From positions 1 to 64,000 of the forward strand of contig CALQEU020000005.1 in the NCBI GenBank assembly GCA_943329665.2: DNA of 64,000 nt. Direction: 5' to 3'. This document shows positions 17,615 to 25,943 of the stretch, piece by piece. Below the pieces are notes generated by a model. That model made no database searches, was not told the DNA's origin, and saw only the letters and a list, made by a program, of their open reading frames with translations. The stretch comes from JAJTFW01 sp903922455 (GTDB lineage: Bacteria > Bacteroidota > Bacteroidia > AKYH767-A > OLB10). Position 1 is the first letter of the stretch; every line of letters begins with the position of its first letter. Position numbers and translations under genes: made by a program.

Positions 17615-19186
17615 ATGAAAAAATCTTTACAAACAATTCTCGCATTAACCACCATTATTGCTGGCTTCACTTTAGAAGTAAGTGCACAGCGATATGTAAC
17701 GGAGATCTTCCCTGCTGCTTCCAAAGCAGCCAATATTACTTACGGTAACAATATAACAGTTATTGGTGCATTGGCAGGCGGTGGACCTGCACCTCAGGAT
17801 TTAAAAATGGATGTTTACACACCAGCAGGTGCTCCGGATCCATTAACTCAACGTCCGTTGGTCATCATCATGCATACCGGAAGTTTTCTACCACCGGTGA
17901 TCAATGGTCAGCCTACCGGATCAAAATCAGATAGTACAATAGTAGCCATGTGTACTCAATTCGCAAAGCGTGGGTTTGTGGCAGCTGCTATGACTTATCG
18001 TCAAGGATGGAATCCACAAGCAACCGGACCAACTGGTCAGGATATTCGTACTGGAACGTTGTTACAAGCTGTTTATCGCGGATTACAAGATGCAAAAGCT
18101 TGTGTACGTTATAACAGAGCCATTGCGGATACTGGTGGAAATCCTTACGGCATTGACCCAACCAAAATTATTTTGGGAGGAGTTGGTACCGGTGGATACA
18201 TTGCACTGGCGTATTCTACATTAGATGATACAACAGAAATTTCACTGCCTAAATTTTTAGCGAATTCAAATAATGCTACTTATGGATTTACAGCAGGGCA
18301 ATCCTATATTAATCAAGGCTTATTGGGTGACTTCGATGGATTTGGTGGAATTCCACAATTAAACAATCCGAACAATTCACCGGGATACTCCAGCGATGTG
18401 CAGTTTGTGTTTAACATGGGTGGTGCATTAGGAGATACCTCCTGGACATCAGCCGGCGATGCGCCAACAGTTGCGTTTCATGTAGTCGGAGATCCATTTG
18501 CTCCTTACGGTGTGGGAAGCGTAGTTGTACCGACCACTGGTGATTTCGTAGTTGAAGTTGGTGGAAGTCGTGAAGCAGTTCGCTTGGCGTTTGATTATGG
18601 AAATAATAATTGTTTTGCAAATGCAGGATTTACAGATGCACTAACTACTTATGCAAATACGGTGAATGAAGGTTATGAAGGTTTGTATCCTTTCTTTACA
18701 AGTCCAGCTCAACAAGCAGGTCCTTGGGAGTGGTATGATTCTACGGCTACAGTATTCTATTCATCTTTCCTTCCTCCTCCTTACAATACGCAAGGTGGTG
18801 TCGCATACAGTAATTCAATATTAACGAATCCTGACATGTCGAAAGCAAAAGCGTTAGCGTATATAGATACCGTTATGGGCTATATGAATCCTAGAATTGT
18901 TTACTGCTTAAACTTATCTACTGGATTAAACGACGATTTAATTTCTGAGTCAGGAATTAGTTTCTTGCCAAACCCAGCTATCGAAAGAACAACGATTAGC
19001 ACGAGTAAGAAAGAATTAATTCGTGCGGTGAGTGTGTTTGATATCATGGGTAAACAAGTTTATTTCCAAAATCAAATTGACCAACCTTCTGTAGTTTTAG
19101 AAAGAAATCAATTAGAAGCTGGAGTTTATCTCGTTAAAGTAAATTTAGATCGTGGCGTAGCAACAAGTCGCGTAATTTTCCGTTAA
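17615..19186 (+). CDS. T9SS type A cargo with esterase-like fold lacking the catalytic Ser
   Basis: A 523-residue exported protein. A signal peptide begins at 17615 (MKKSLQTILA ... SAQ). The N-terminal two-thirds follow the carboxylesterase/alpha-beta hydrolase plan: DVYTPAG, an oxyanion-type turn HTGSF, the helix QDAKACVRYNRAIA, then YGIDPTKIILGGVGTGGY. In active enzymes the last motif is GGESAGG; here the nucleophile Ser is Gly191, and T follows. The C-terminal about 75 residues (FLPNPAIERTTIS ... GVYLVKVNLDRGVATSRVIFR, landmarks only) form a type A sorting domain, so it leaves through the type IX system. It may be a binding protein rather than an enzyme. A strong terminator follows. Confidence 0.8.
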   Translation: MKKSLQTILALTTIIAGFTLEVSAQRYVTEIFPAASKAANITYGNNITVIGALAGGGPAPQDLKMDVYTPAGAPDPLTQRPLVIIMHTGSFLPPVINGQPTGSKSDSTIVAMCTQFAKRGFVAAAMTYRQGWNPQATGPTGQDIRTGTLLQAVYRGLQDAKACVRYNRAIADTGGNPYGIDPTKIILGGVGTGGYIALAYSTLDDTTEISLPKFLANSNNATYGFTAGQSYINQGLLGDFDGFGGIPQLNNPNNSPGYSSDVQFVFNMGGALGDTSWTSAGDAPTVAFHVVGDPFAPYGVGSVVVPTTGDFVVEVGGSREAVRLAFDYGNNNCFANAGFTDALTTYANTVNEGYEGLYPFFTSPAQQAGPWEWYDSTATVFYSSFLPPPYNTQGGVAYSNSILTNPDMSKAKALAYIDTVMGYMNPRIVYCLNLSTGLNDDLISESGISFLPNPAIERTTISTSKKELIRAVSVFDIMGKQVYFQNQIDQPSVVLERNQLEAGVYLVKVNLDRGVATSRVIFR

Positions 19187-19198
19187 TTTCAAAAAATA

Positions 19199-19236
19199 TA
19201 AAAGCCGTCTCGTCAAAATAACGAGACGGCTTTTTA
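19199..19236 (+). terminator. Intrinsic terminator
   Basis: AAAGCCGTCTCGT and ACGAGACGGCTTT form a perfect 13-bp stem with a 7-base loop, followed by a T-run. It begins 13 bases after the T9SS gene. The next ATG is at 19242, just 5 bases after the T-run. Confidence 0.93.
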
Positions 19237-19241
19237 CTATA

Positions 19242-19826
19242 ATGAAACGTTCTCTTTTAATTCTTTTACTGTGGATGGGGACTGTGCTAACAGCAGAGTC
19301 GCAACGATTACATTATCTCGTACGCCTAGGCGATGAGCAAATGGGTGATATGCGTGCCACCAAAACGATAGGAATCAAAGAAAAATATTTGATAGAGAGT
19401 AAAATCAAGATCGATAAAATGATTAAATTCGATTTGATTTATACGATTGAATCTATTTTCGAAAAAAACATTTTGCTATTATCAAATGTGATAGAAACTG
19501 CCAACGGAAAAACACAAACCAATAGCGAAACGAAACGAAACTCGACAGGCTATGGCGTAACGACAAAGAAGGAAACAAAAACAATTATTCATAAAGGCAT
19601 CACCAACAATTTATCCAAAATTTATTTTGAAGAGCCGTTGGGCATCAAATTAATTTGGTCTGACAGCTTTGGAGAAATGCTTACCCTAAAACCAGCGGGC
19701 GAACATCGGTACGAATTAATTTTGCCGAATGGAAAAAGTAGCTTCTACTCCTACATCAAAGGAATTTGTACTTTAGTAGAAACTGAAATCGTGTTTGGTA
19801 AGTTGACCTTTACATTAACGAAATAA
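19242..19826 (+). CDS. Secreted protein, DUF6134-like
   Basis: A 194-residue exported protein with a signal peptide of 20 residues (ends ESQR). The body is all-beta, with repeating strands such as LHYLVRLGDEQMGDM, YLIESKIKIDK and FDLIYTIESIFEKN, the pattern seen in DUF6134 proteins of Bacteroidota: Y-x-V-x-x-G near the N-terminus, then an attached-polar-barrel core and a C-terminal Phe-Ser-x-Tyr (SFYSYIKGICTLVE). Function unknown. The start lies directly behind the terminator hairpin of the previous gene, so it has either a promoter inside that hairpin or read-through expression. The next gene follows after 20 bases and is probably co-transcribed. Confidence 0.6.
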   Translation: MKRSLLILLLWMGTVLTAESQRLHYLVRLGDEQMGDMRATKTIGIKEKYLIESKIKIDKMIKFDLIYTIESIFEKNILLLSNVIETANGKTQTNSETKRNSTGYGVTTKKETKTIIHKGITNNLSKIYFEEPLGIKLIWSDSFGEMLTLKPAGEHRYELILPNGKSSFYSYIKGICTLVETEIVFGKLTFTLTK

Positions 19827-19846
19827 AAATTATCAATTAAAAAATA

Positions 19847-20587
19847 ATGAAGAATACCCGTGCAGTAATTCTTATTGGCTCCCTAATTATGGGATGCATT
19901 TCATCCTATGCACAAAAAAATGTAACGACGTTTGGACTCATGGTGCGTCCTGGATTTCCCAATCAGTTTTTAGGCGCAAGTGCCGATGAGTTTAATGATA
20001 GTACGATCTTTTATAAAATAAATCAGAACTCAGGGATTAGCTTTGGTGCCTTGGTGCGACATGGCATTACCAATCGACTTTCGCTAGAGACTGGAATCAT
20101 TTACACGAAGCGTAATTATGATATGAGTATTACGGATACGAGCTTCACTGGCAAAAGTAATTTTTCGATCATCGGATATGAAATTCCGCTTTCCGCATTA
20201 GTATTTATTCAGTTGGATGAAAAACTTTGGATGGATGCAGGCTTAGGAGCTAACTTAAATATTTTTCCTTCAGATGTTACTACCTATCAAGATTATTTTA
20301 TTCAATTCAGCGCCCGAAAGCAAAAAATAAATGGCGGTGTGATGGGACATTTAGGAGTAGAATATCGCACAGCAAAATCAGGTTACTTTTATTTAGGATT
20401 TGTTTATTTAAGGTCGCTCAGCACCATTTACAAAACTTTAGTTGAGTATTATCCAGAAAGAGATTTTGATAAACTTCCTACAGCTACAGGAAGAACCACG
20501 CTGGGTGGAGATTATTTTGGAATTGATTTTAAGTATTTCTTCCACGAAGATCCGGAGAAAAGAGTGAAGAGGAAGAAGAAGAATTAG
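19847..20587 (+). CDS. Outer-membrane beta-barrel protein (PorT-like family)
   Basis: A 246-residue protein with a signal peptide (1-22) and beta-barrel strands throughout: FGLMVRPGFPNQFLG, LSLETGIIYTKRNYDM, IIGYEIPLSALVFI, GGVMGHLGVEY, YFYLGFVYLRS and GGDYFGIDFKYFF. The paired segment 'sLETGi.YtkRny' followed by 'yieiPl' is typical of the PorT-type barrel family. It ends with a strongly basic tail (KRVKRKKKN) after the last strand, unusual for a barrel C-terminus. Probably second gene of an operon with the DUF6134-like gene. A bidirectional terminator lies before the opposing phosphohexomutase gene. Confidence 0.75.
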   Translation: MKNTRAVILIGSLIMGCISSYAQKNVTTFGLMVRPGFPNQFLGASADEFNDSTIFYKINQNSGISFGALVRHGITNRLSLETGIIYTKRNYDMSITDTSFTGKSNFSIIGYEIPLSALVFIQLDEKLWMDAGLGANLNIFPSDVTTYQDYFIQFSARKQKINGGVMGHLGVEYRTAKSGYFYLGFVYLRSLSTIYKTLVEYYPERDFDKLPTATGRTTLGGDYFGIDFKYFFHEDPEKRVKRKKKN

Positions 20588-20606
20588 TTGTTGTTGGTTT
20601 TTGGTT

Positions 20607-20680
20607 TTTAGATGTTAGGTGTTAGGTGTTGGATGATGGATGTTGGATTTTAGTCGCTAGACATCGCGATTTGATGTTGG
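20607..20680. repeat. Heptamer tract and palindromic repeat
   Basis: 20607-20655 reads as seven 7-base units (TTTAGAT, GTTAGGT twice, GTTGGAT, GATGGAT, GTTGGAT, TTTAGTC). 20650-20678 is a 29-base repeat, 24/29 identical to 5586-5614, with inverted core AGTCGC/GCGATT. The same heptamers, inverted, sit at 46061-46081. Confidence 0.75.
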
Positions 20681-20785
20681 ATTTTTTATTGCTTGAAACA
20701 ACAGCCAAGTTAGTCGTGGTGCATAATTATTCGTCAGTATATAAATACATCTCCCAACAATTGTACGCATTTCGTTTAGTCCATA

Positions 20786-20826
20786 AAAAAAAGCAACACA
20801 GTCCTAAGACCATGTTGCTTTTTATT
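20786..20826. terminator. Bidirectional terminator
   Basis: AAAAAAGCAACA (20787-20798) pairs with TGTTGCTTTTT (20813-20823) around a 14-base loop. A-run on the left and T-run on the right allow use by both the plus-strand barrel gene and the opposing phosphohexomutase gene. Confidence 0.85.
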
Positions 20827-20839
20827 TTGTAAGCTTAGA

Positions 20840-22246
20840 TTAATTCAACAACGTTGCCTTGGCGTCGTTTAAGATGTCGAAGGCAGCTTCCTTGGTTCCA
20901 GACTCGGCATAGGTGCGTAATACAGGCTCTGTGCCCGAAGCGCGAATCATTAACCAATCGCCATTTTCGAAAAAGTATTTGTAGCCGTCGAGATCTTCTA
21001 CTTTGGCAACTTTGTATTTACCGAAGTTTGAATAATTACCCGACTTGCAATTGGCTAATACTTTTTGTTTGATTTCTTCTTTGATGTGCAAATCGTTTCG
21101 TTCGAATGAAAAGCGTCCAACGATGGCATATACTTCATCAATTAAATCATTTAATGTTTTTCCACTCTTGGCCATGAACTCCCAAATGGTGAGACCCATC
21201 CAAATGCCATCGCGCTCGGGAATATGTCCCTTAATGGCAATACCACCCGACTCTTCTCCACCCAATAACACATCTTCATGAATCATGATTTCGGCAATGT
21301 ATTTAAAACCGATTTTAACGGTCTCAATTTCGAGTCCGTAGTGTTTGCACAACTTCTCTACTTTAGGTGTTGCAGAGAACGCTACACACACTTTACCACC
21401 CAAGCCTTTGTATTTATGTAGATAGTGAATCAACAATAAAATGATATGATGTGAATCGACAAAATTTCCTTTGCCATCGTAAAATCCTAAACGATCAGCA
21501 TCACCATCGGTTACTAAACCAGAATCGATTTTACCGCTGTTCTTAATTAAATTCGAAAATTCCGTTAAGTTTTTATGAATGGGCTCCGGAGCTTGTCCCA
21601 TGAATGAGGGGTTATAGTCGCAGTGCAAAAAAGTTAAATCAGGCAACAAGCGCTTCATCACATTTTGCCCTGAACCATACATGGCATCAAAAGCTAAATT
21701 CAATCCTGATTTCTTAATAACATCAAGATCGAAGTTGGCTTCTACATGATCGCAATACATGGTTTCAAGATCAACATAGGTCAATGAACCATTGGCTTCT
21801 AAAGTTGAAATGTCGATGGGAGCATAATTCACAGTGCATTTCTCGGGAATCAAATCTTCAATTTCAGAAACTAAAGAGGGTTGTAACGGTCCGCCGAATG
21901 ACCCTTTGAGTTTAAAGCCATTATACGAGGGTGGATTGTGACTAGCTGTGATGATGATTCCTAAATCTTTTTTAAGCTTCACCGCTCCTAAAGAAATCAT
22001 GGGTGTAGAAACAAATATTTTTGACAGATCCACTTGCACGCCCAATGTACACATGACACGAGCTACGGTTTCACAAAAAAGTTGTCCTGCAAAACGGCAA
22101 TCGTGACCTAATACAATTTTAGGTTTTGCATTTTGCATCAACAACCACTTGGCGGTTCCTTCCGCAACACGCGCTACATTTTCAACCGTGAACTCTTCGG
22201 CAATGATGGCTCTCCATCCGTCGGTTCCAAATTTAATTTTTGTCAT
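20840..22246 (-). CDS. Phosphohexomutase (phosphoglucomutase/phosphomannomutase family)
   Basis: Cytosolic alpha-D-phosphohexomutase of 468 residues that interconverts hexose 1- and 6-phosphates. All four family landmarks are visible: the phosphoserine loop ITASHNPPSYNGFK (Ser of TASHNPP), the metal loop VTDGDADRLGFYD, the sugar loop GGEESGGIAI, and the phosphate-binding RASGTEPVLRTYAE near the C-terminus. The N-terminus KFGTDGWRAIIAEEFT is typical. The length is at the short end for the family. Which sugar is preferred cannot be decided from these motifs. Its 3' end faces a shared terminator. Confidence 0.92.
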   Translation of the reverse strand: MTKIKFGTDGWRAIIAEEFTVENVARVAEGTAKWLLMQNAKPKIVLGHDCRFAGQLFCETVARVMCTLGVQVDLSKIFVSTPMISLGAVKLKKDLGIIITASHNPPSYNGFKLKGSFGGPLQPSLVSEIEDLIPEKCTVNYAPIDISTLEANGSLTYVDLETMYCDHVEANFDLDVIKKSGLNLAFDAMYGSGQNVMKRLLPDLTFLHCDYNPSFMGQAPEPIHKNLTEFSNLIKNSGKIDSGLVTDGDADRLGFYDGKGNFVDSHHIILLLIHYLHKYKGLGGKVCVAFSATPKVEKLCKHYGLEIETVKIGFKYIAEIMIHEDVLLGGEESGGIAIKGHIPERDGIWMGLTIWEFMAKSGKTLNDLIDEVYAIVGRFSFERNDLHIKEEIKQKVLANCKSGNYSNFGKYKVAKVEDLDGYKYFFENGDWLMIRASGTEPVLRTYAESGTKEAAFDILNDAKATLLN

Positions 22247-22379
22247 CTTAATAAATTTAATAGTAATTTAAGAAAGGGTTATACGTGCTTCTAGAGTGAT
22301 GTTACAAATTTAAAAAAAATATGATTAAAGGACTCAAATTCAATGCAAATTAAACTGGAATACGCCTATACTCGATGAT

Positions 22380-23477
22380 TTAATAATTCTCCACAAAATA
22401 ACTCACTTTATTCCAAGGGCTTTGCACCAGTGCTTTTTGATATAAATACGCCTGACTGCGGGTAATTTGCTGTTGATTTATTTTACGAATGACGAAGTTG
22501 AAATTCTTACTACGAATAAAATCGATGAGTTGATGCTCATTAATTTTTACATCTATCTTTAATAAATCTTTATAGGGAATCTCGGTTAAAGGAGCATCGT
22601 TAATGTAAATGATTAGACCTAATGGATCATACAGCAACTCCGCTCCTACTTTCTTCCACAATTCATTTACTTCAATCTTAGTTACTTTCCATTTGGTCTT
22701 CTGCGTAAAGTTGGATAATTTTTCGGCACCCAAATTGAAAAAAACTTCTTGATTGTTTTTTAGATATTCGCCTATAGCAGCCAACAGATCATTTCCATTA
22801 TTTACTTTCTCGCTTGGGGCTTCAGTTGATTTATCTAAGGTCCATACGACTAATTTTTGCGGCACTTGGTTCATAGAAAATGCACTGACATTAAATAGCA
22901 AATTTCCGATATACTCATCTCTAATTTTTTTCGAATCTGTTACATTGTTGATCACCTTCCCTGCAAACTGCAAGAACTGATAATTATAATTTTTAGCATT
23001 CAGAAAACTCGCCAAGTTGGAATTAAAATTTCCGTTGGCATTGGTGATTACTCTTTCGCGCATTAAAAACTCTTGCAAATCGGTATACTCCACATACCCG
23101 TATTCTACATCTTCTCCCTTGGAATTGCGATTTGAAAATAAAAATCCACTGGTTGCACTTTTTAATTCTTTATTGGAATGAGTCCACATCTCATAAATAA
23201 AAATTACTTCTTGATTCAAAAAAGAAGTGTTTGCACTGGCATCAATCTCTTTTAAACTTTGTGCGATGATGTGAAATTCTTTATTGGAGGAATTCCACAG
23301 TTTTACATTTCCACTGAGGATGGCATCATACGAAATGCGACACAACTCACGCACAAAATTACAACCAATACTATCGGCTTGTTCGGCGGCGGCCACACGC
23401 AGTATCACGGGAATTTGTGCTTGCACCTTGGCAACACTCAACACAAAAAGGAATACCACTGCGATCCAATTTTTCAT
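22380..23477 (-). CDS. Secreted protein of unknown function
   Basis: I do not recognise this 365-residue protein. The start at 23477 (MKNWIAVVFLFVLSVAKVQAQ) gives a clean signal peptide; an ATG 12 codons earlier overlaps the stop region of the upstream gene and is less likely. The mature part is mixed alpha/beta with many aromatic and Asn residues, and two similar basic stretches near the end (YKDLLKIDVKINEH, QLIDFIRSKNFNFVIRKINQQQ). A segment IFIYEMWTH and a C-terminal SQAYLYQKALVQSPW are notable. It loosely recalls gliding-motility accessory proteins, but the GldN signature was not found. It follows the carbonic-anhydrase-like gene with a 32-base gap. Confidence 0.55.
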   Translation of the reverse strand: MKNWIAVVFLFVLSVAKVQAQIPVILRVAAAEQADSIGCNFVRELCRISYDAILSGNVKLWNSSNKEFHIIAQSLKEIDASANTSFLNQEVIFIYEMWTHSNKELKSATSGFLFSNRNSKGEDVEYGYVEYTDLQEFLMRERVITNANGNFNSNLASFLNAKNYNYQFLQFAGKVINNVTDSKKIRDEYIGNLLFNVSAFSMNQVPQKLVVWTLDKSTEAPSEKVNNGNDLLAAIGEYLKNNQEVFFNLGAEKLSNFTQKTKWKVTKIEVNELWKKVGAELLYDPLGLIIYINDAPLTEIPYKDLLKIDVKINEHQLIDFIRSKNFNFVIRKINQQQITRSQAYLYQKALVQSPWNKVSYFVENY

Positions 23478-23509
23478 TCGTCTATAAGTATACAGATTCT
23501 TACTTGTCC

Positions 23510-24121
23510 TCACAAGCTATCTTTTTCATTCTGCTGATTCCAGGTGCTGTAATTCGAATCTTGAACTACTCTATCAGTTGGGATTTCACGCAAAGGTTCG
23601 CATGGTTTTAGTGTTTTGTATAACTCTTCAGGGAGTTGCTGATACAATTGCGTGCCTTTTGTTTTCCAAGCAATCATTTCATCGGTGATGTCTTTGATAA
23701 TTTTGGCTGGATTCCCCACCACTATTTTCCGTTCTGGAATTTGCATGCCTTCGGGAATAAAACACAACGCACCTACTAATGAATGATCACCTACGATCAC
23801 TCTATCCATCACCACGGCATTCATTCCTACGAGCACATTTTTACCTATAGTAGCACCATGAATAATGGCGCCATGACCAATGTGCGCTCCTTCTTTTAGA
23901 AGAACGGTAACACCGGGAAACATGTGTATTGTGCAATTTTCTTGAACGTTGCAACCATCTTCAATAATAATAGCACCCCAATCGCCACGAATAGCAGCGC
24001 CTGGACCGATGTACACCTTCTTCCCAATAATTACATTCCCTGTAACGGTGGCATTGGGATGAACGAATGCACTCTCGTGTATCACGGGGCGATAACCATT
24101 AAACTCAAAGATATTTGCCAT
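23510..24121 (-). CDS. Gamma-carbonic anhydrase / PaaY-like hexapeptide-repeat protein
   Basis: A 203-residue left-handed beta-helix protein. Hexapeptide repeats ([LIV]-G-x-x-x-x) run from about residue 14 to 150, including ATVTGNVIIGKKVYIGPG, GDWGAIIIEDGCNVQENCTIHMF and GHGAIIHGATIGKNVLVGMNAVVMD (landmarks). His residues in CTIH, HIGHG and IIHG are the metal ligands of gamma-carbonic anhydrases and PaaY-type thioesterases, so the site looks intact. The C-terminal helix (LPEELYKTLKPCEPLREIPTDR) matches PaaY more than Cam. No phenylacetate genes are nearby, so the substrate is open. Confidence 0.82.
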   Translation of the reverse strand: MANIFEFNGYRPVIHESAFVHPNATVTGNVIIGKKVYIGPGAAIRGDWGAIIIEDGCNVQENCTIHMFPGVTVLLKEGAHIGHGAIIHGATIGKNVLVGMNAVVMDRVIVGDHSLVGALCFIPEGMQIPERKIVVGNPAKIIKDITDEMIAWKTKGTQLYQQLPEELYKTLKPCEPLREIPTDRVVQDSNYSTWNQQNEKDSL

Positions 24122-24170
24122 TCAATTCCTTTTTTCTTCTTTAGATGGATGCTTCAACCAATAAAAAATT

Positions 24171-25817
24171 CTAAGTCTGTATGATCCCTACATTAAATTG
24201 CTTTTCGATGGGCGCATGATTCGCCATTTCTATTCCCATCGAGATCCACTTCCGCGTTTCCAAAGGATCGATGATCGCATCTACCCACAATCTTGCTGCA
24301 GCATAATATGCAGACATTTGTTCGTTATAACGATCGGTGATTTTTTTCAAGAGCGCATTTTCTTCTTCCTCTGTAAATTCTTTTCCTTTTGCTTTCAGTG
24401 TTGCTGTTTGAATTTGCAAAATCGTTTTTGCAGACTGTGCTCCTCCCATCACTGCAATTTGTGCACTGGGCCAAGCGAAGATCAAACGTGGATCATAGGC
24501 TTTTCCACACATCGCATAATTTCCAGCACCAAAAGAATTTCCAATGATAATGGTAAATTTAGGAACTACCGAATTTGCAACAGCACTCACCAACTTCGCT
24601 CCGTCCTTAATGATTCCTCCTTGCTCCGAGCGAGATCCCACCATAAATCCAGTGACATCTTGAACAAATACCAACGGAATTTTTCGTTGATTACAATTCA
24701 TAATAAATCGCGCCGCTTTATCTGCGCTATCACTAAAAATTACTCCGCCAATTTGCATTTCGCCTTTCTTACTCTTCACTACTTTACGCTGATTCGCAAC
24801 AATACCTACGGCCCATCCATCTAAACGAGCATAACCACATAAAATAGTTTGACCATATTTATCTTTATACTCATCGAATTCGCTGTTGTCAACTAAGCGA
24901 TGAATAATTTCGAGCATATCATATTGCTTATCGCGCGCCTCTGGGATAATACCAAAAATTTCTTTCTCGTCTTTCTTTGGAAGTGCGGCTTCAGCTCTGT
25001 CAAATCCAGCATCGGGCAAACGTCCCAACTTTGAAAAAACGCGTTTGATATAATCCAAACAACTTTGGTCATCAGGAAATTTATTATCCGTTACTCCTGA
25101 AATTTCACTTTGCGTAGTAGCACCACCTAATGTTTCGTTATCTACATCTTCACCAATTGCTGATTTCACGAGATAAGATCCCGCCAAAAAAACAGAACCT
25201 GTTTTATCTACAATCATCGCTTCGTCGCTCATGATGGGCAGATAAGCTCCTCCGGCAACACACGAACCCATGATGGCCGCAATTTGAATAATTCCCATGG
25301 AACTCATCACGGCATTATTTCTAAAAATCCGTCCGAAGTGTTCTTTATCGGGAAAAATTTCATCTTGCATGGGCAAAAACACACCGGCACTATCCACCAA
25401 ATAAACAATTGGCAAACGGTTTTCCATGGCAATTTCCTGTGCGCGCAAATTCTTTTTTGCGGTCATCGGAAACCAGGCGCCTGCTTTTACGGTTGCATCA
25501 TTGGCCACCACAATACATTGCCGACCCGAAACATAACCTATAACGACTACCACCCCCGCAGAAGGACATCCGCCTACATCTTGATACATTCCATCGGCCG
25601 CTAATGCACCAATTTCAATTTGTGAAGCGTCCGTATCTAACAAGTAGGCAATTCGCTCACGAGCTAAGAGCTTACCTTTTTCTTTTTGTTTCTCTGCACT
25701 CTTCTTCCCTCCACCTTCGTAAACGCCTTGCAACCTTTGCTGTAAAGAACTTAAAAGTAATTTATTGGTATCTTCGTTTTTATTAAATTCAATATTTTGA
25801 GCCATAGTATCCTGCAT
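24171..25817 (-). CDS. Acyl-CoA carboxylase carboxyltransferase subunit (MCC beta-like)
   Basis: A 548-residue biotin-dependent carboxyltransferase that moves carboxyl from carboxybiotin to an acyl-CoA. Two crotonase-like halves are evident: N-terminal acyl-CoA site (VVVIGYVSGRQCIVVANDATVKAG, MGSCVAGGAYLPIMSDE, with paired Gly oxyanion residues) and C-terminal biotin site (VTGFMVGSRSEQGGIIKDGAKLV, GNSFGAGNYAMCGKAYDP). The block YLVDSAGVFLPMQDEIFPDKEHFGRIF matches methylcrotonyl-CoA carboxylase beta better than propionyl-CoA carboxylase. No biotin carboxylase alpha subunit is in the window. The start MQDTMAQN is uncertain by 4 codons (second ATG at 25805). A well-formed promoter with minus-33 TTG and minus-7 box precedes it. 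Confidence 0.9.
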   Translation of the reverse strand: MQDTMAQNIEFNKNEDTNKLLLSSLQQRLQGVYEGGGKKSAEKQKEKGKLLARERIAYLLDTDASQIEIGALAADGMYQDVGGCPSAGVVVVIGYVSGRQCIVVANDATVKAGAWFPMTAKKNLRAQEIAMENRLPIVYLVDSAGVFLPMQDEIFPDKEHFGRIFRNNAVMSSMGIIQIAAIMGSCVAGGAYLPIMSDEAMIVDKTGSVFLAGSYLVKSAIGEDVDNETLGGATTQSEISGVTDNKFPDDQSCLDYIKRVFSKLGRLPDAGFDRAEAALPKKDEKEIFGIIPEARDKQYDMLEIIHRLVDNSEFDEYKDKYGQTILCGYARLDGWAVGIVANQRKVVKSKKGEMQIGGVIFSDSADKAARFIMNCNQRKIPLVFVQDVTGFMVGSRSEQGGIIKDGAKLVSAVANSVVPKFTIIIGNSFGAGNYAMCGKAYDPRLIFAWPSAQIAVMGGAQSAKTILQIQTATLKAKGKEFTEEEENALLKKITDRYNEQMSAYYAAARLWVDAIIDPLETRKWISMGIEMANHAPIEKQFNVGIIQT

Positions 25818-25840
25818 TCCTGCACCTATTAATTATATTG

Positions 25841-25871
25841 CAAAGATAGTTTTACGTGACCGAATTGCCAA
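25841..25871 (-). promoter_or_regulatory. Promoter with minus-7 TATCTTTG and minus-33 TTG
   Basis: On the minus strand TTG (25871-25869) and TATCTTTG (25848-25841) are 20 bases apart, matching the Bacteroidota consensus closely. Start codon at 25817, so a short leader of about 20 bases. Confidence 0.75.
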
Positions 25872-25943
25872 GCAATTGACTTCTTGCCATTTATATCAAT
25901 TTTATAAAATTTCAAACCAATAAATAGGTTGTATAATACCGAC

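Noticed and set aside
22380..23477. Assignment of the secreted protein as GldN
   Set aside because: It has the right size and setting but lacks the GldN signature segments I would expect.
24198..24824. A 208-codon plus-strand frame over the carboxyltransferase gene
   Set aside because: The minus-strand frame has full carboxyltransferase motifs; this frame has none.
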